The translations under genes and the position numbers were made by a program. DNA of 45,153 bases from an uncultured Acidimicrobiales bacterium (GTDB taxonomy: Bacteria > Actinomycetota > Acidimicrobiia > Acidimicrobiales > SZUA-35): NCBI GenBank assembly GCA_937925335.1, contig CALEWY010000097.1, positions 1 to 45,153 on the forward strand, written 5' to 3'. The notes under the pieces are model-generated. The model worked only from the letters and a program-made list of their open reading frames with translations, had not been told where the DNA came from and ran no database searches. The stretch's first letter is position 1. Each line of letters opens with the position of its first letter. Positions 15,055-25,296 of this stretch are shown one piece after another.

Positions 15055-15663
15055 CTAACAGCTCTGGAGGTTGTGGCGAGCCTCGACGATGCCGCTCACG
15101 TTGGCGAACGGCTTCCATCGCTTCTCGGTCGGATTGAAGTACTCCCTTGTCTCGAGACGCTCGAGAGCCAGCCCGTAGCAGTGGAAGTTGAGCGCCTCAC
15201 CGTCGATGTGGATCGAGTGCAGTTCGTCCGGCAACATCGCGATTCCGGTGCCCGCTTCAACCATGTGTTCGTGCGTCTGCTCAACACCGGGATCATCGGC
15301 GCCGCCCGTTCGTTCGAAGAACCGATTGAGTTCTTGCCCGTGGAAGCCAACAACGCTGGCCCACGTCGTGTGGTTGTGCACGGGTGTCTGCACCTGACCT
15401 CGGCTTGATTGCAGATAGAGCGCGAAGCGCTCGTCAGCATCCTGTGAAAGTCGGTAGAGCGAGCTGGTTCGTTTCTCATCCTCAGCAGGGGGCGCGAACT
15501 CTTCGATGGAAAAGAGATCGCGATGGGTGCTGAGCTCCACGAGTCGATCGCGGATCGCTTCGACGCCGGCGCGGGTGACTCCCAAATCGGCCTCGATCGA
15601 TCGGATGTCATCCATTGCGGAGCGAACGGTCGCTTCTCTTGCTGCGGCTGTGGAAGTGCTCAT
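15055..15663 (-). CDS. Cysteine dioxygenase-like thiol dioxygenase (cupin)
   Basis: The 202-residue protein resembles type I thiol dioxygenases, which use Fe(II) and O2 to turn a thiol into a sulfinate. The cupin motif TPVHNHTTWASVVG gives His96 and His98, and His149 in DELHSIHIDG is the likely third iron ligand. Substrates in the family include cysteine, 3-mercaptopropionate, cysteamine and mercaptosuccinate; sequence alone does not choose. The rhodanese ATG follows its TAG immediately, and the PuuD-like hydrolase ends 12 bp upstream, so it is in the middle of a tight operon. Confidence 0.8.
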   Translation of the reverse strand: MSTSTAAAREATVRSAMDDIRSIEADLGVTRAGVEAIRDRLVELSTHRDLFSIEEFAPPAEDEKRTSSLYRLSQDADERFALYLQSSRGQVQTPVHNHTTWASVVGFHGQELNRFFERTGGADDPGVEQTHEHMVEAGTGIAMLPDELHSIHIDGEALNFHCYGLALERLETREYFNPTEKRWKPFANVSGIVEARHNLQSC

Positions 15664-15675
15664 CGAGCCAGCTTG

Positions 15676-16398
15676 TCAGACGTTCGCTGCTCCAGCAGAA
15701 GTTGCTCGCTCGACGAGCCATTGGAAGATCGGGTCGGTGGAGCGTGTGGGGAGCATCTCGGGGTGCCATTGGACGGCAAGGATTGGAAGCTTGTCGTGTT
15801 CGAGGCCTTCGACGGTGCCGTCATCGGCGCGGGCGGTGACGGTCAGCGAATCGCCGAGCCGATCGACCGTTTGGTGGTGCAGCGAATTCACCTCGGCTCG
15901 TTTGCCATAGAGGCTCTCGAGCGCCGTGCCGGTCTCCATTTCCACGCTGTGGAGAAGCGTCGAGGGTGGGACGTCGAACCCGGCATGGACCGGAATGTCT
16001 TGATGGAGCGAGCCGCCGCATGCGACGTTGATCATCTGAAGGCCACGGCAGATTCCGGCGACCGGTAGGCCGGCTTCGGCGGCAGCGTTGAACAGGCCGA
16101 CTTCGAACGCATCTCGCTCCGGTTCGGGCGGAAACGCATCGGTCTCAGATGCTTGGCCGTAGAGCGTCGGGTCAAGATCGGCTCCACCGGTGAGGAGCAC
16201 ACCGTCGAGTCGGCCGATGTATCGCTGCGGATCGACGTCGAGTGGAAGGTTGACGGGAAGCCCGCCAGCTTCGAGGACACCACGTGCGTAGTCGGCGTAG
16301 AACCAGTCACCTTCGAGATGGTGGAGCACATCGGGCGTGCCGACGATCTGTGAAGCGCTCTTGCGTCGGCCGGTGAGGCCGATCAACGGTGCGGTCAT
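15676..16398 (-). CDS. Gamma-glutamyl hydrolase, PuuD-like class I glutamine amidotransferase fold (peptidase C26)
   Basis: The 240-residue protein has the triad of peptidase C26. Cys117 in AGICRGLQMINV is the nucleophile, and His212 and Glu214 lie in VQWHPE. LLTGGADLDPTLYG is the oxyanion-side motif typical of PuuD and related gamma-glutamyl-GABA hydrolases. It should release glutamate from a gamma-glutamyl amide. Its start overlaps the upstream amidotransferase stop by four bases (ATGA). A glutamine-synthetase-like ligase is encoded in the divergent operon at 22352, which would make the gamma-glutamyl bond this enzyme cuts. Confidence 0.85.
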   Translation of the reverse strand: MTAPLIGLTGRRKSASQIVGTPDVLHHLEGDWFYADYARGVLEAGGLPVNLPLDVDPQRYIGRLDGVLLTGGADLDPTLYGQASETDAFPPEPERDAFEVGLFNAAAEAGLPVAGICRGLQMINVACGGSLHQDIPVHAGFDVPPSTLLHSVEMETGTALESLYGKRAEVNSLHHQTVDRLGDSLTVTARADDGTVEGLEHDKLPILAVQWHPEMLPTRSTDPIFQWLVERATSAGAANV

Positions 16399-17228
16399 GC
16401 GGGGTGTGCTCCAGAGCGGTTGGTGGTCAAATCGGTGGTGGTCAAGTCGGTCGTGGGCAAGGTGGCTGTCCTGGGCGAAACGCCCGCGGCGACAAGCTCG
16501 TCGACGGGGATGCCGGCAACGTCATTCAAGAACCAGTCGACGAGCTGATGACACTGCTGCGCGTTGCGGTCGTCGTTGGCAGCCATCGCCGATCGCAGAC
16601 CCTCGGGGGTTTGGTCGTAGGCCGCGAGGTACTCGGCATCAGCGACTTCGAGCCAGCCGGCAAGGTGGGCGGTATCGATCTCCGGATGGAACTGTGTCCC
16701 GGCCGAGGAACCGATGGTGAAGAGCTGCTCGGCGTCAGTTGTTCGAGCCAAGACGGTTGCGCCGGGTGGGGGAGCGAACCGATCGTGGTGCCACTCCATC
16801 CATGGCCCTGGGCCGACCGGGTTCGGCTCGTCGCCGTCGGAGATCTCGTACCAACCAAGTTCGGTCACCGGAGCAGCCTCGACGGAACCGCCGAGCGCCT
16901 TGGCGAGGAGCTGGCCACCAAAACAGACCCCCAACATCGGCTGGTTGCGAGCGTGAGCCTCACGGATCTTCTCCAGCTCATCGAACACCCACTCGTCGAT
17001 CTCGTCGGTCTTGGTCAGCGATCGAATCGATCCCATCACCACGATGATGTCGAACGCTTCGAAGTCGGGGAGTGGGGTGTGCTCATTCGGCTTGTCGTAG
17101 ACGTGGTTGATCACGTGGTCGGTGATCTCGAACCCCAACGCCCGCAAACGTACCGACACCTGGCCACCCGGGCCGTCGGATTCGTGAGCGATGACGAGTG
17201 CAGTTTTTGGCTGACTGGGTTTGGTCAC
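16395..17228 (-). CDS. Class I glutamine amidotransferase-like protein
   Basis: This 277-residue GATase1 protein has Cys102 in LGVCFGGQLLAKAL and His181/Glu183 in TQFHPEID, a complete triad. It looks like the stand-alone GMP-synthase-type amidotransferases annotated generally as type 1 GATase; acceptor or substrate is unknown. A C-terminal 25-residue Thr-rich tail (TTDLTTTDLTT) lies outside the domain. I start at GTG 17228, with GGAAG eight bases upstream; the frame upstream to 17372 runs through the shared promoter region and its operator. It is first in the 17228-13369 operon. Confidence 0.8.
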   Translation of the reverse strand: MTKPSQPKTALVIAHESDGPGGQVSVRLRALGFEITDHVINHVYDKPNEHTPLPDFEAFDIIVVMGSIRSLTKTDEIDEWVFDELEKIREAHARNQPMLGVCFGGQLLAKALGGSVEAAPVTELGWYEISDGDEPNPVGPGPWMEWHHDRFAPPPGATVLARTTDAEQLFTIGSSAGTQFHPEIDTAHLAGWLEVADAEYLAAYDQTPEGLRSAMAANDDRNAQQCHQLVDWFLNDVAGIPVDELVAAGVSPRTATLPTTDLTTTDLTTNRSGAHPA

Positions 17229-17356
17229 GGGACTTCCGAAGGGTCTGGTGGCAAGCGAGGGGAACCAGCGCTGCGGTGTGCGATGCGAGCGAGGGAGGTG
17301 ATCAGGGGTGGAGAAGGTGCGAGATGAGATTGACAAGCGGGTGTTGATCGTCAATC

Positions 17357-17370
17357 GTTCGCTACCGAAC
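17357..17370. promoter_or_regulatory. MarR-type operator-like palindrome upstream of the ABC transporter operon
   Basis: GTTCGCTACCGAAC differs at one base from the core of the perfect palindrome at 33284-33301. It is 60 bp before the transporter start and 128 bp before the divergent GATase start, so it could control both. A TTGACA at 17330-17335 lies just upstream but has no clear -10 partner. Confidence 0.5.
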
Positions 17371-17430
17371 AATGCTACGTGGGCACGGGATCACCGTGCC
17401 AATGGCACGCACAATCAAGGGGACATGTTT

Positions 17431-18690
17431 ATGGGATCGCATCGAGATTCGCGTACGCGCTTTCGGATCTTCGCTCTGATGTTTTCGATCGCGCTCATCG
17501 CAGCCGCGTGTGGCAGCGATGCAGCGGAGACCGGCGGCGGCGAGTCGAGCGGCGGGGGCGGCGGTGATGGCGCAGGACTCGACATCGACGCAATTCTTGC
17601 GGCCGATCTCGACAACTGCGAGGAGGCGCCAACCGGCGACCCGATCAGGGTTGGCATGGCCATGGACTTCAGCGATGTCGTCGGCTTCGTCGATATCCCC
17701 GGCTCGCAACTGAACCCATTCGTGGCTGAGAAGATCAACTGCACGGGCGGCATCAACGGCCAGCCTGTCGAGGTCCGTGTCGCCGAAGTTGGTGACGATG
17801 CTGCGCTCGCCGCTCAAGACTTGCTCGATTGGGGAGCCCACTTCCTCGTCGGCCCACCGTTCGCTGACTTTGCCCTGCCGATCCTTCAGACGACCGACGG
17901 TGAAGTGCCGATGTTTGTGGCCGCCTCGACCGAGCCAACGCTCGCTGATGCTGAGATCAACTCCTTCCTCGTCACCTTCGACGACTTCGGCATGGCCGAA
18001 GCCGCAGCACAGTGGGCGTGGGATGAGGGCATCACCCGAGCCATCGTGTTCACCGAAGGCGAAGGCATTCCCTACACCGGCGTGAACCCTGACGCCTTCA
18101 TGGCGAAGTTCACCGAACTCGGTGGCGAAGTCGTCAGCGTGCAGACCTACGTGTGGGCCGCTGACACCGACTTCTCGGCACAGGTCAACGAGATCGCTGG
18201 CCTCTCCGAAAACAACGAGATCGTGTTCTCCGCTGCACTCGCCTTCCAGGTGACCGCACTTCGTGGACAGCTCGAAGGCCAAGGCCTCGACGGGTTGACC
18301 TACATCGGCACCGACGCGATGGACGCCACCGGTATCCAGGTCGAGGACAACAACGAGGGCATTGCTCATACCCCGCACACCAGCATCAGCGCTGGCGATC
18401 GTATCGACACGCTTCTCGCTGACTATGAGGCGGCCAACGGCGAAGCGCTCGAGAGCCGAAGCTTCATGGCCCTCTACGTCGACTCCATGTTCCTCGGCAT
18501 CCAGGGCATTCTCGACTGCGGCTGCACCGATGGTCCGGGTATCGGCGAAGCCGTTGCCAACATTTCCGGCTTCCAGGGATTGAGCGGCGAGATCACCTAC
18601 GCCGGCACAAACGGCATCCCGAACAAGGATGTGCCGATCAACCGAATCGTCGATGGCGAAGACGTGTTGGTCTCCACCATCAGTGGCTGA
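17431..18690 (+). CDS. Branched-chain amino acid/amide-type ABC transporter substrate-binding lipoprotein
   Basis: The 419-residue protein starts with a basic N-terminus, a hydrophobic segment and a lipobox ending IAAACGS, so Cys27 should be lipidated and the protein anchored outside the membrane. A Gly/Ser-rich linker (GGGESSGGGGG) follows. The remainder is a type-I periplasmic-binding fold with PIRVGMAMDF and LVGPPFADFALPI, as in LivK/UrtA-like receptors. AGGGG eight bases before ATG 17431 picks that start; ATG 17425 is possible. It leads an operon with both permeases and both ATPases, and the catabolic genes that follow suggest it imports their substrate, not a bulk amino acid. Confidence 0.88.
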   Translation: MGSHRDSRTRFRIFALMFSIALIAAACGSDAAETGGGESSGGGGGDGAGLDIDAILAADLDNCEEAPTGDPIRVGMAMDFSDVVGFVDIPGSQLNPFVAEKINCTGGINGQPVEVRVAEVGDDAALAAQDLLDWGAHFLVGPPFADFALPILQTTDGEVPMFVAASTEPTLADAEINSFLVTFDDFGMAEAAAQWAWDEGITRAIVFTEGEGIPYTGVNPDAFMAKFTELGGEVVSVQTYVWAADTDFSAQVNEIAGLSENNEIVFSAALAFQVTALRGQLEGQGLDGLTYIGTDAMDATGIQVEDNNEGIAHTPHTSISAGDRIDTLLADYEAANGEALESRSFMALYVDSMFLGIQGILDCGCTDGPGIGEAVANISGFQGLSGEITYAGTNGIPNKDVPINRIVDGEDVLVSTISG

Positions 18691-19432
18691 TTCGCAATCT
18701 GAACGTCCGACACCCGGGGCAGGGGAAACCCTGCTCCGGGTCTCGGGGCTCACTACGAAATACGGCGCCATCTCGGCGCTACGAGACGCTGATCTCCACG
18801 TGAACACCGGCGAGGTTGTCGGACTCATCGGGCCAAACGGCGCCGGGAAAACAACACTGCTCGGCACGATCGCCGGCTTGTTGGCCCCCGACGCAGGCAC
18901 CGTTGTGTTCAAGGGCGACGACATCACGGGAGCCCCGTCAGAGCAATTGCTTCGATCCGGTCTCTCGTTGGTTCCCGAACATCGCCGTATCTTCGTCGAT
19001 CTCACGGTTGAAGAGAATCTCAAGATCGGTGGCTTCACGCTGCCAAAGGCCGATCGGCCTGCATTGCTCGACGAGATGGCTGAGCAGTTCCCCGTCCTGC
19101 GCGAGAAGTGGACAACACCGGCTGGCTACCTCTCCGGGGGAGAGGCGCAGCAGTTGGCGATCGGGCGGGCGTTGATGTCGAAACCCGACCTCCTCATGAT
19201 GGACGAGCCGTCGCTCGGACTGGCTCCGTTGCTCGTCGATGTCGTCTTCGATCTGATCGACTCGCTTCGAGCGTCTGGCCGAACGATCCTGGTCGTTGAA
19301 CAGAACGCCACCCGAATGTTGGCCGCAGCCGATCGTGCCTATGTGCTGCGAAGTGGCGAGGTTGTCGCAGAAGGATCGGGCGACGAACTGCTCGCACGAT
19401 CCGATCTCTTCGACACGTTCGTCGGAGGATGA
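18683..19432 (+). CDS. livF: ABC transporter ATP-binding protein, LivF type
   Basis: The 249-residue ATPase shows Walker A GPNGAGKTT, signature LSGGEAQQLAIGRAL, Walker B LLMMDEPSLGLAP and the H-loop position replaced by VVEQNATRML, as is normal for LivF. It powers uptake with the fused LivM-LivG protein and LivH. GTG 18683 overlaps the end of the receptor gene by eight bases, so translation is coupled. LivF directly after the receptor differs from the E. coli order, where it comes last. Confidence 0.92.
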   Translation: MADSQSERPTPGAGETLLRVSGLTTKYGAISALRDADLHVNTGEVVGLIGPNGAGKTTLLGTIAGLLAPDAGTVVFKGDDITGAPSEQLLRSGLSLVPEHRRIFVDLTVEENLKIGGFTLPKADRPALLDEMAEQFPVLREKWTTPAGYLSGGEAQQLAIGRALMSKPDLLMMDEPSLGLAPLLVDVVFDLIDSLRASGRTILVVEQNATRMLAAADRAYVLRSGEVVAEGSGDELLARSDLFDTFVGG

Positions 19433-19433
19433 C

Positions 19434-20321
19434 GTGACCGAACTTCTCCAAAACCTGATCGATGGCCTTGGCCGAGGAAGCATCTACGCGCTCCTCGCTC
19501 TTGGCGTTGCCGTGATCTTCGGTGTGATGCACCTGCTGAACTTCGCTCACGGCGAACTCATCACCGTGTCTGGCTACGCCGCGATGTGGGCGTTGACCTC
19601 GGGTGTTTCGTGGTGGCTCGCCGTGCCCCTCATCATCGTCGTGTCGATTGCCACCTCGCTCGTGATCGAGCGGGTCGCGTTCAGCCGAGTGCGCGGTGCG
19701 AGCGATTTCACGCTTCTGCTCACCTCGTTCGGTGTGCACTTCGTGGTGCAGGCCATCTTTTTGCTCTACGTGTCAGCATCGGTGAAGAACTTCCCGAGGC
19801 CGGGCTGGGTGAGCAACACGTACTCAATCGGTTCGCTCAAGGTTGAGTGGTTCGACACCGTCGTCATCCTCGTCACGCTGATCACGCTCGCCGCCGTCAC
19901 CTATCTGTTGCAGCGCACGATGTTCGGACTCTCGTTACGGGCAGCCGCCGCTGACTTTGATACGGCCCGTCTCATGGGTGTGAATTCGAACAACGTGATC
20001 CGCGGCGCCTTTGCCCTCTCGGGCCTGTTGGCGGGCATCGCCGGAGTCTTCTGGCTGATGCGAGCGGGGCAGACACAACCTTCGGCCGGTATCGATCCGA
20101 TGCTGAAGGGTGTGCTCGCTGCACTGATCGGCGGGCTTGGAAGCCTTCGAGGAGCGGTGCTTGGTGGCTTCGTTCTTGGTCTTGCCGAGGTTGTTCTGCG
20201 CTCACAGCTTCCCGACTCGATCGCTAGCCTCACCGAGGGTGTCGTCTTCGCACTCATCGCGTTGTTGTTCATCTTCCGGCCGGGCGGGCTGATCACGGTC
20301 GCTCACGCGGAGCGCGTGTGA
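19434..20321 (+). CDS. livH: ABC transporter permease, LivH type
   Basis: The 295-residue integral membrane protein has about eight hydrophobic helices. It has the LivH landmarks GLGRGSIYALLALGVAVIFGVMHLLNFAHG (residues about 10-40) and the loop ALIGGLGSLRGAVLGG near the C-terminus. It forms half of the channel with the LivM domain of the next gene. GTG 19434 follows the livF stop by one base and has GGAGG at a five-base spacing. Its stop lies inside a 14-bp duplication described separately. Confidence 0.92.
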   Translation: MTELLQNLIDGLGRGSIYALLALGVAVIFGVMHLLNFAHGELITVSGYAAMWALTSGVSWWLAVPLIIVVSIATSLVIERVAFSRVRGASDFTLLLTSFGVHFVVQAIFLLYVSASVKNFPRPGWVSNTYSIGSLKVEWFDTVVILVTLITLAAVTYLLQRTMFGLSLRAAAADFDTARLMGVNSNNVIRGAFALSGLLAGIAGVFWLMRAGQTQPSAGIDPMLKGVLAALIGGLGSLRGAVLGGFVLGLAEVVLRSQLPDSIASLTEGVVFALIALLFIFRPGGLITVAHAERV

Positions 20322-20334
20322 TGGGGCGCGTGTG

Positions 20335-20339
<5 letters not shown>
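20312..20339 (+). repeat. 14-bp tandem duplication at the livH/livMG junction
   Basis: Two identical 14-bp copies (GCGCGTGTGATGGG) lie end to end. The first copy contains the livH stop overlapped by an ATG (TGATG), which now opens a four-codon frame, M-G-R-V. That frame stops at the second TGATG, whose ATG (20335) starts the fused permease-ATPase. Confidence 0.9.
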
Positions 20340-22197
<1,858 letters not shown>

Positions 22198-22202
22198 GCG
22201 CC

Positions 22203-22274
22203 CTGACCTCCCAAACGGCACTGACCTCCCAAACGGCGCTGACCTCTCAAACGGCACTGACCTCCCAAACGGCT
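22203..22274 (+). repeat. 4 x 18-bp tandem repeat between livMG and the ligase gene
   Basis: Four 18-bp units (CTGACCTCCCAAACGGCA type) differ at one or two bases each and start five bases after the livMG stop. The unit has eight C and three G, so the transcript is C-rich and G-poor. The rest of the 154-bp gap shows only the ligase ribosome binding site. Confidence 0.9.
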
Positions 22275-22351
22275 CTGGCCCACCAGGCCAGGCAAGCCGC
22301 CATCCACCATCCACACAATTCGACACGATCACCCGAAGAAGGGACTTCCCG

Positions 22352-23701
22352 ATGACCACCATCTCCTCCTCGACCGAAGCATTCAAGGCTGTCTGTGACG
22401 AACACGGCGTGCACACCGTTGAACTCGCCGTCGCCGATACGCAGGGCCACCTTCGAGGCAAACGTGTGCCCGCTGGCCGCTACTTCGACAGCGTTCACAC
22501 CTCGGGCGCCAACGCAGCTGACGCGTTGTTCGTGTTCGACATGCAGAACGATCTGCCAGACAACGAGTTCGTCAACATCGATACGGGTTATCTCGACTGT
22601 CACTTCACGCCGGACAACACCACCGGCCGGTTGCTCACCCACCGCCCGGGTTACGCACTCGTCTTCGCCGACACCGAGAACGAACACGGTGATCCTCACC
22701 CGCTGGCTCCACGTTCGGTGCTGCGAGCCCAGATCGAACGCTGTCGAGCCGCCGGAGTTGATCCGGTGGTGGCGACGGAGATGGAGTTCTTCCTCTGTAC
22801 ACCGGATTGGCAGCCGGTGCAGGACCACATCCAGTACAGCTCGTTGACCGATGGCCTCGAGTTTGAACCCGTACTCCACGCAATGCGGTCAGCCCTGCTC
22901 GGTGCGGGCATCGAGGTTGAATCGTCGAACGCCGAGTACGGCCCCGGCCAGTTTGAGATCAATGCCGGTCCAGCCGACGCATTGACCGCGGCGGACAACG
23001 CCGCACTGTTCAAGTCGATCATCAAACAGGTTGCGATGCAGCACGGCTATCGAGCGACGTTCATGCCAAAGCCGTGGGAAGAGCAGTCGGGCTCTGGCAT
23101 GCATGTCCACACGAGCCTCTCCGACGCTGGCACGAACACCTTCGCCGCCTGCTCTGAGGGCGAACCGAACGCCCAAATGCGGGCGTGGCTCGGCGGTCTC
23201 TTGGAACACGCCGAAGCGTTGACGTTGCTTGGTGCGCCAACCCCGAATGGCCCGAAGCGCATTCGGCCCTACACGTTCGCTCCCACCCACGTGACGTGGG
23301 GTCTCGACAATCGCACGGTGCTCGCTCGTTGCATCGCCGAGGAGGGCTCGTCGGCCAATCGTGTCGAGTTCCGCTCCGCCGGCGCCGACGCAAACCCGTA
23401 TCTCTTGATCGGTGGCCTCCTGGCTGCCGGTGCCGATGGTCTCGAACGGTCGCTCGACCCAGGCATGTTGTGTGAAGGCGACATGTACACAAACCCCGGA
23501 GAGCACGCACCGCTTGCCACCGATCTCGCTGGCGCCATCGCGGCCTACTCGGGTAGCGCTCTCGCCGCACAGCTTGGTGACACGTTCTCCCGCAGCTACG
23601 TGAGCATCGCCGAGGCAGAGTTGCCGCTTGCTGCCGAGAACAGCCCCGATCCAGATGCGGTGAACGATTGGGAACGTGCCCGCTTCATCGAACACAGCTA
23701 G
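22352..23701 (+). CDS. Glutamine synthetase family ligase (gamma-glutamylamide synthetase-like)
   Basis: The 449-residue protein has the GS catalytic landmarks: EMEFFL, NAEYGPGQFEIN, SGSGMHVHTSL and NRVEFRSAGADANPYL, with Glu, His and Arg residues for metals, ATP and glutamate. It is close in length to PuuA-type gamma-glutamylpolyamine synthetases and to the GS-like enzymes that gamma-glutamylate alkyl or aryl amines. Its place between a dedicated importer and P450 genes argues against housekeeping ammonia assimilation. A PuuD-like hydrolase is in the divergent operon. An AAGGG sequence precedes ATG 22352. The amine substrate is not readable from sequence. Confidence 0.85.
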   Translation: MTTISSSTEAFKAVCDEHGVHTVELAVADTQGHLRGKRVPAGRYFDSVHTSGANAADALFVFDMQNDLPDNEFVNIDTGYLDCHFTPDNTTGRLLTHRPGYALVFADTENEHGDPHPLAPRSVLRAQIERCRAAGVDPVVATEMEFFLCTPDWQPVQDHIQYSSLTDGLEFEPVLHAMRSALLGAGIEVESSNAEYGPGQFEINAGPADALTAADNAALFKSIIKQVAMQHGYRATFMPKPWEEQSGSGMHVHTSLSDAGTNTFAACSEGEPNAQMRAWLGGLLEHAEALTLLGAPTPNGPKRIRPYTFAPTHVTWGLDNRTVLARCIAEEGSSANRVEFRSAGADANPYLLIGGLLAAGADGLERSLDPGMLCEGDMYTNPGEHAPLATDLAGAIAAYSGSALAAQLGDTFSRSYVSIAEAELPLAAENSPDPDAVNDWERARFIEHS

Positions 23702-23707
23702 GCCATC

Positions 23708-25006
23708 GTGACCTCCACCGAAACCACCGTGGCATCAAGCGGTTCTGAGCCGAACATCACCGATTCGAGTCTGTATCTCGACGGTGTGCCGTTCGAGCGG
23801 TTTGCTGCAATGCGCGACACCCCCGGGCTGGTCTGGCATCCCTATGGCGATGATGGGTTCTGGGCGGCTACTCGCCATGAAGATGTGCAGCAGATCTCTC
23901 GGGACTCCGAGACGTTCTCGTCGGCGATCGGGCACACGAATCTGTGGGATCTTGAGGCTGATGCGCTCGAGGCACGGCGTTCGCTGATCGACACCGACGC
24001 TCCCGACCACACTCGGCTGCGACGGCTGATCGCCAAGTCGTTCACTCCGAAGAACGTCAAGCGGTGGGAAGACACCGTCCGGGCGATCGCGGTCGAACTG
24101 CTCGACGACTTTGCGGCGTCGGGCGGCGGGGATTGGGTCGAGAAGGTGGCTGCGCCGCTGCCGATCCGAGTGATTCTCACGATGCTCGGTGTGCCGGTCG
24201 AAGATGCCGACTACCTCGTGGAACTGTCGAACTACCTGGTCGAAGGAACGGGCGACGAACAGTCGATCCCACCCGATGCGTTTGGCAACACGACCGAGCT
24301 TCGGCTTTTGCCTTTCAACTCACCGGCGAGTCACGCGCTCTTCGAATACGGCGAGGCACTGGCCGCGAAGCGCAGAGCTGAACCCCAAGACGATCTCGTC
24401 ACGATGCTCGTGCAGGCCGAAGCTGAGGATGGCGACCGCCTCACCGGCAGCGAATACAAGAATCTGTTTCACCTGCTGGTGTTCGCTGGCAACGAGACGA
24501 CTCGAACCGCCATCAGCCAAGGTGGCGTTGCCCTCGCCGACAACCCCGATGAATGGCGTCGAATCGTGAGCGCCCGAGCTGATGATGACGAAGCGGTCGG
24601 AGCCGCAATGATCGAGACGGCGACCGAAGAAGTGCTTCGCTGGTCGACCCCTGTCATGCACATGCGTCGAACTACGAGCGTCGCAACCGAGATCGCCGGC
24701 ACCCAGATCGCAGCCGGTCAGAAGGTGGTCATGTGGTACGCCGCGGCGAACCACGACGAGCGCACCTTCACCGATCCGCATCGATTTGATGTTGGCCGAG
24801 CCGAGAACCCGCACTTCGCCTTCGGCGGTGGAGGGCACCACATGTGCCTGGGCGCCTTCTTGGCACGACTCGAAGTGGCGATCCTTCTCGAAGAGATGGC
24901 CGATCGAAACCTGGTGCTGACGCGGCGGAGTGAGCCGATCCGAACACCATCGAACTTCGTTCACGGAATTCTCAGCGTCGATCTCGGCTGCGAGGTGTCG
25001 CCATGA
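23708..25006 (+). CDS. Cytochrome P450 (first)
   Basis: The 432-residue soluble P450 has the I-helix oxygen-activation motif AGNETT, the K-helix ExxR in EEVLRWS, and the heme loop FGGGGHHMCLG with Cys380 as axial ligand. General features recall actinobacterial CYP124/125/142-like enzymes, though subfamily assignment needs alignment. The GTG 23708 start is seven bases after the ligase stop. The next gene, a 3Fe-4S ferredoxin, overlaps by four bases and is the likely electron donor. In context it may hydroxylate the imported or gamma-glutamylated compound. Confidence 0.92.
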   Translation: MTSTETTVASSGSEPNITDSSLYLDGVPFERFAAMRDTPGLVWHPYGDDGFWAATRHEDVQQISRDSETFSSAIGHTNLWDLEADALEARRSLIDTDAPDHTRLRRLIAKSFTPKNVKRWEDTVRAIAVELLDDFAASGGGDWVEKVAAPLPIRVILTMLGVPVEDADYLVELSNYLVEGTGDEQSIPPDAFGNTTELRLLPFNSPASHALFEYGEALAAKRRAEPQDDLVTMLVQAEAEDGDRLTGSEYKNLFHLLVFAGNETTRTAISQGGVALADNPDEWRRIVSARADDDEAVGAAMIETATEEVLRWSTPVMHMRRTTSVATEIAGTQIAAGQKVVMWYAAANHDERTFTDPHRFDVGRAENPHFAFGGGGHHMCLGAFLARLEVAILLEEMADRNLVLTRRSEPIRTPSNFVHGILSVDLGCEVSP

Positions 25007-25296
25007 TTGCCGAGAACGACGCAACCCCGGCGGAGATTGCCGATCCGGTCCGCATGATCATCGACGAAGACGCGTGCATCGGCGGCGGCGTCTGCGAGAT
25101 GCTCGAGGAGGCGACCTTTCTGCTCGACGACGACACCGTGATCGCTGCGATCGTCGGTGACGGATTGCTGGCGCGAGAGCGCGCCGAGATCGTGGTCGAT
25201 CGTTGCCCCGGTCGAGCACTGTCGTTCGTCGAGATCGGCTCGGGGCTGGAGGCTGGCACCGAAGGACGCTCTCCAGGCGAAGGAGACGAGGACTGA
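25003..25296 (+). CDS. 3Fe-4S ferredoxin, P450 partner
   Basis: The 97-residue protein has DACIGGGVCEML and, 48 residues after that pair, DRCPGRALS. This CxxxxxC plus CP arrangement is typical of the single-cluster 3Fe-4S ferredoxins that feed actinobacterial P450s. It is longer than the usual 65-residue form because of an N-terminal extension of about 15 residues and an acidic C-terminal tail (EGRSPGEGDED). It overlaps the P450 stop (ATGA) and shares a base with the dehydrogenase start (TGATG), so the three should be made together. No ferredoxin reductase gene is in the window. Confidence 0.88.
   Translation: MIAENDATPAEIADPVRMIIDEDACIGGGVCEMLEEATFLLDDDTVIAAIVGDGLLARERAEIVVDRCPGRALSFVEIGSGLEAGTEGRSPGEGDED

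Noticed and set aside
17330-17335. TTGACA as the -35 of the transporter promoter
   Set aside because: No acceptable -10 is found 16-18 bases downstream, so I do not list it as a promoter.
17362-19038. 558-codon minus-strand open frame
   Set aside because: It is antisense to the transporter receptor and livF, both with clear motifs; long mirror frames are expected in GC-rich genes.
22203-22274. CRISPR array or coding repeat at the 18-bp units
   Set aside because: The units are directly tandem without spacers, and the frame through them has no start, ribosome binding site or recognisable product.
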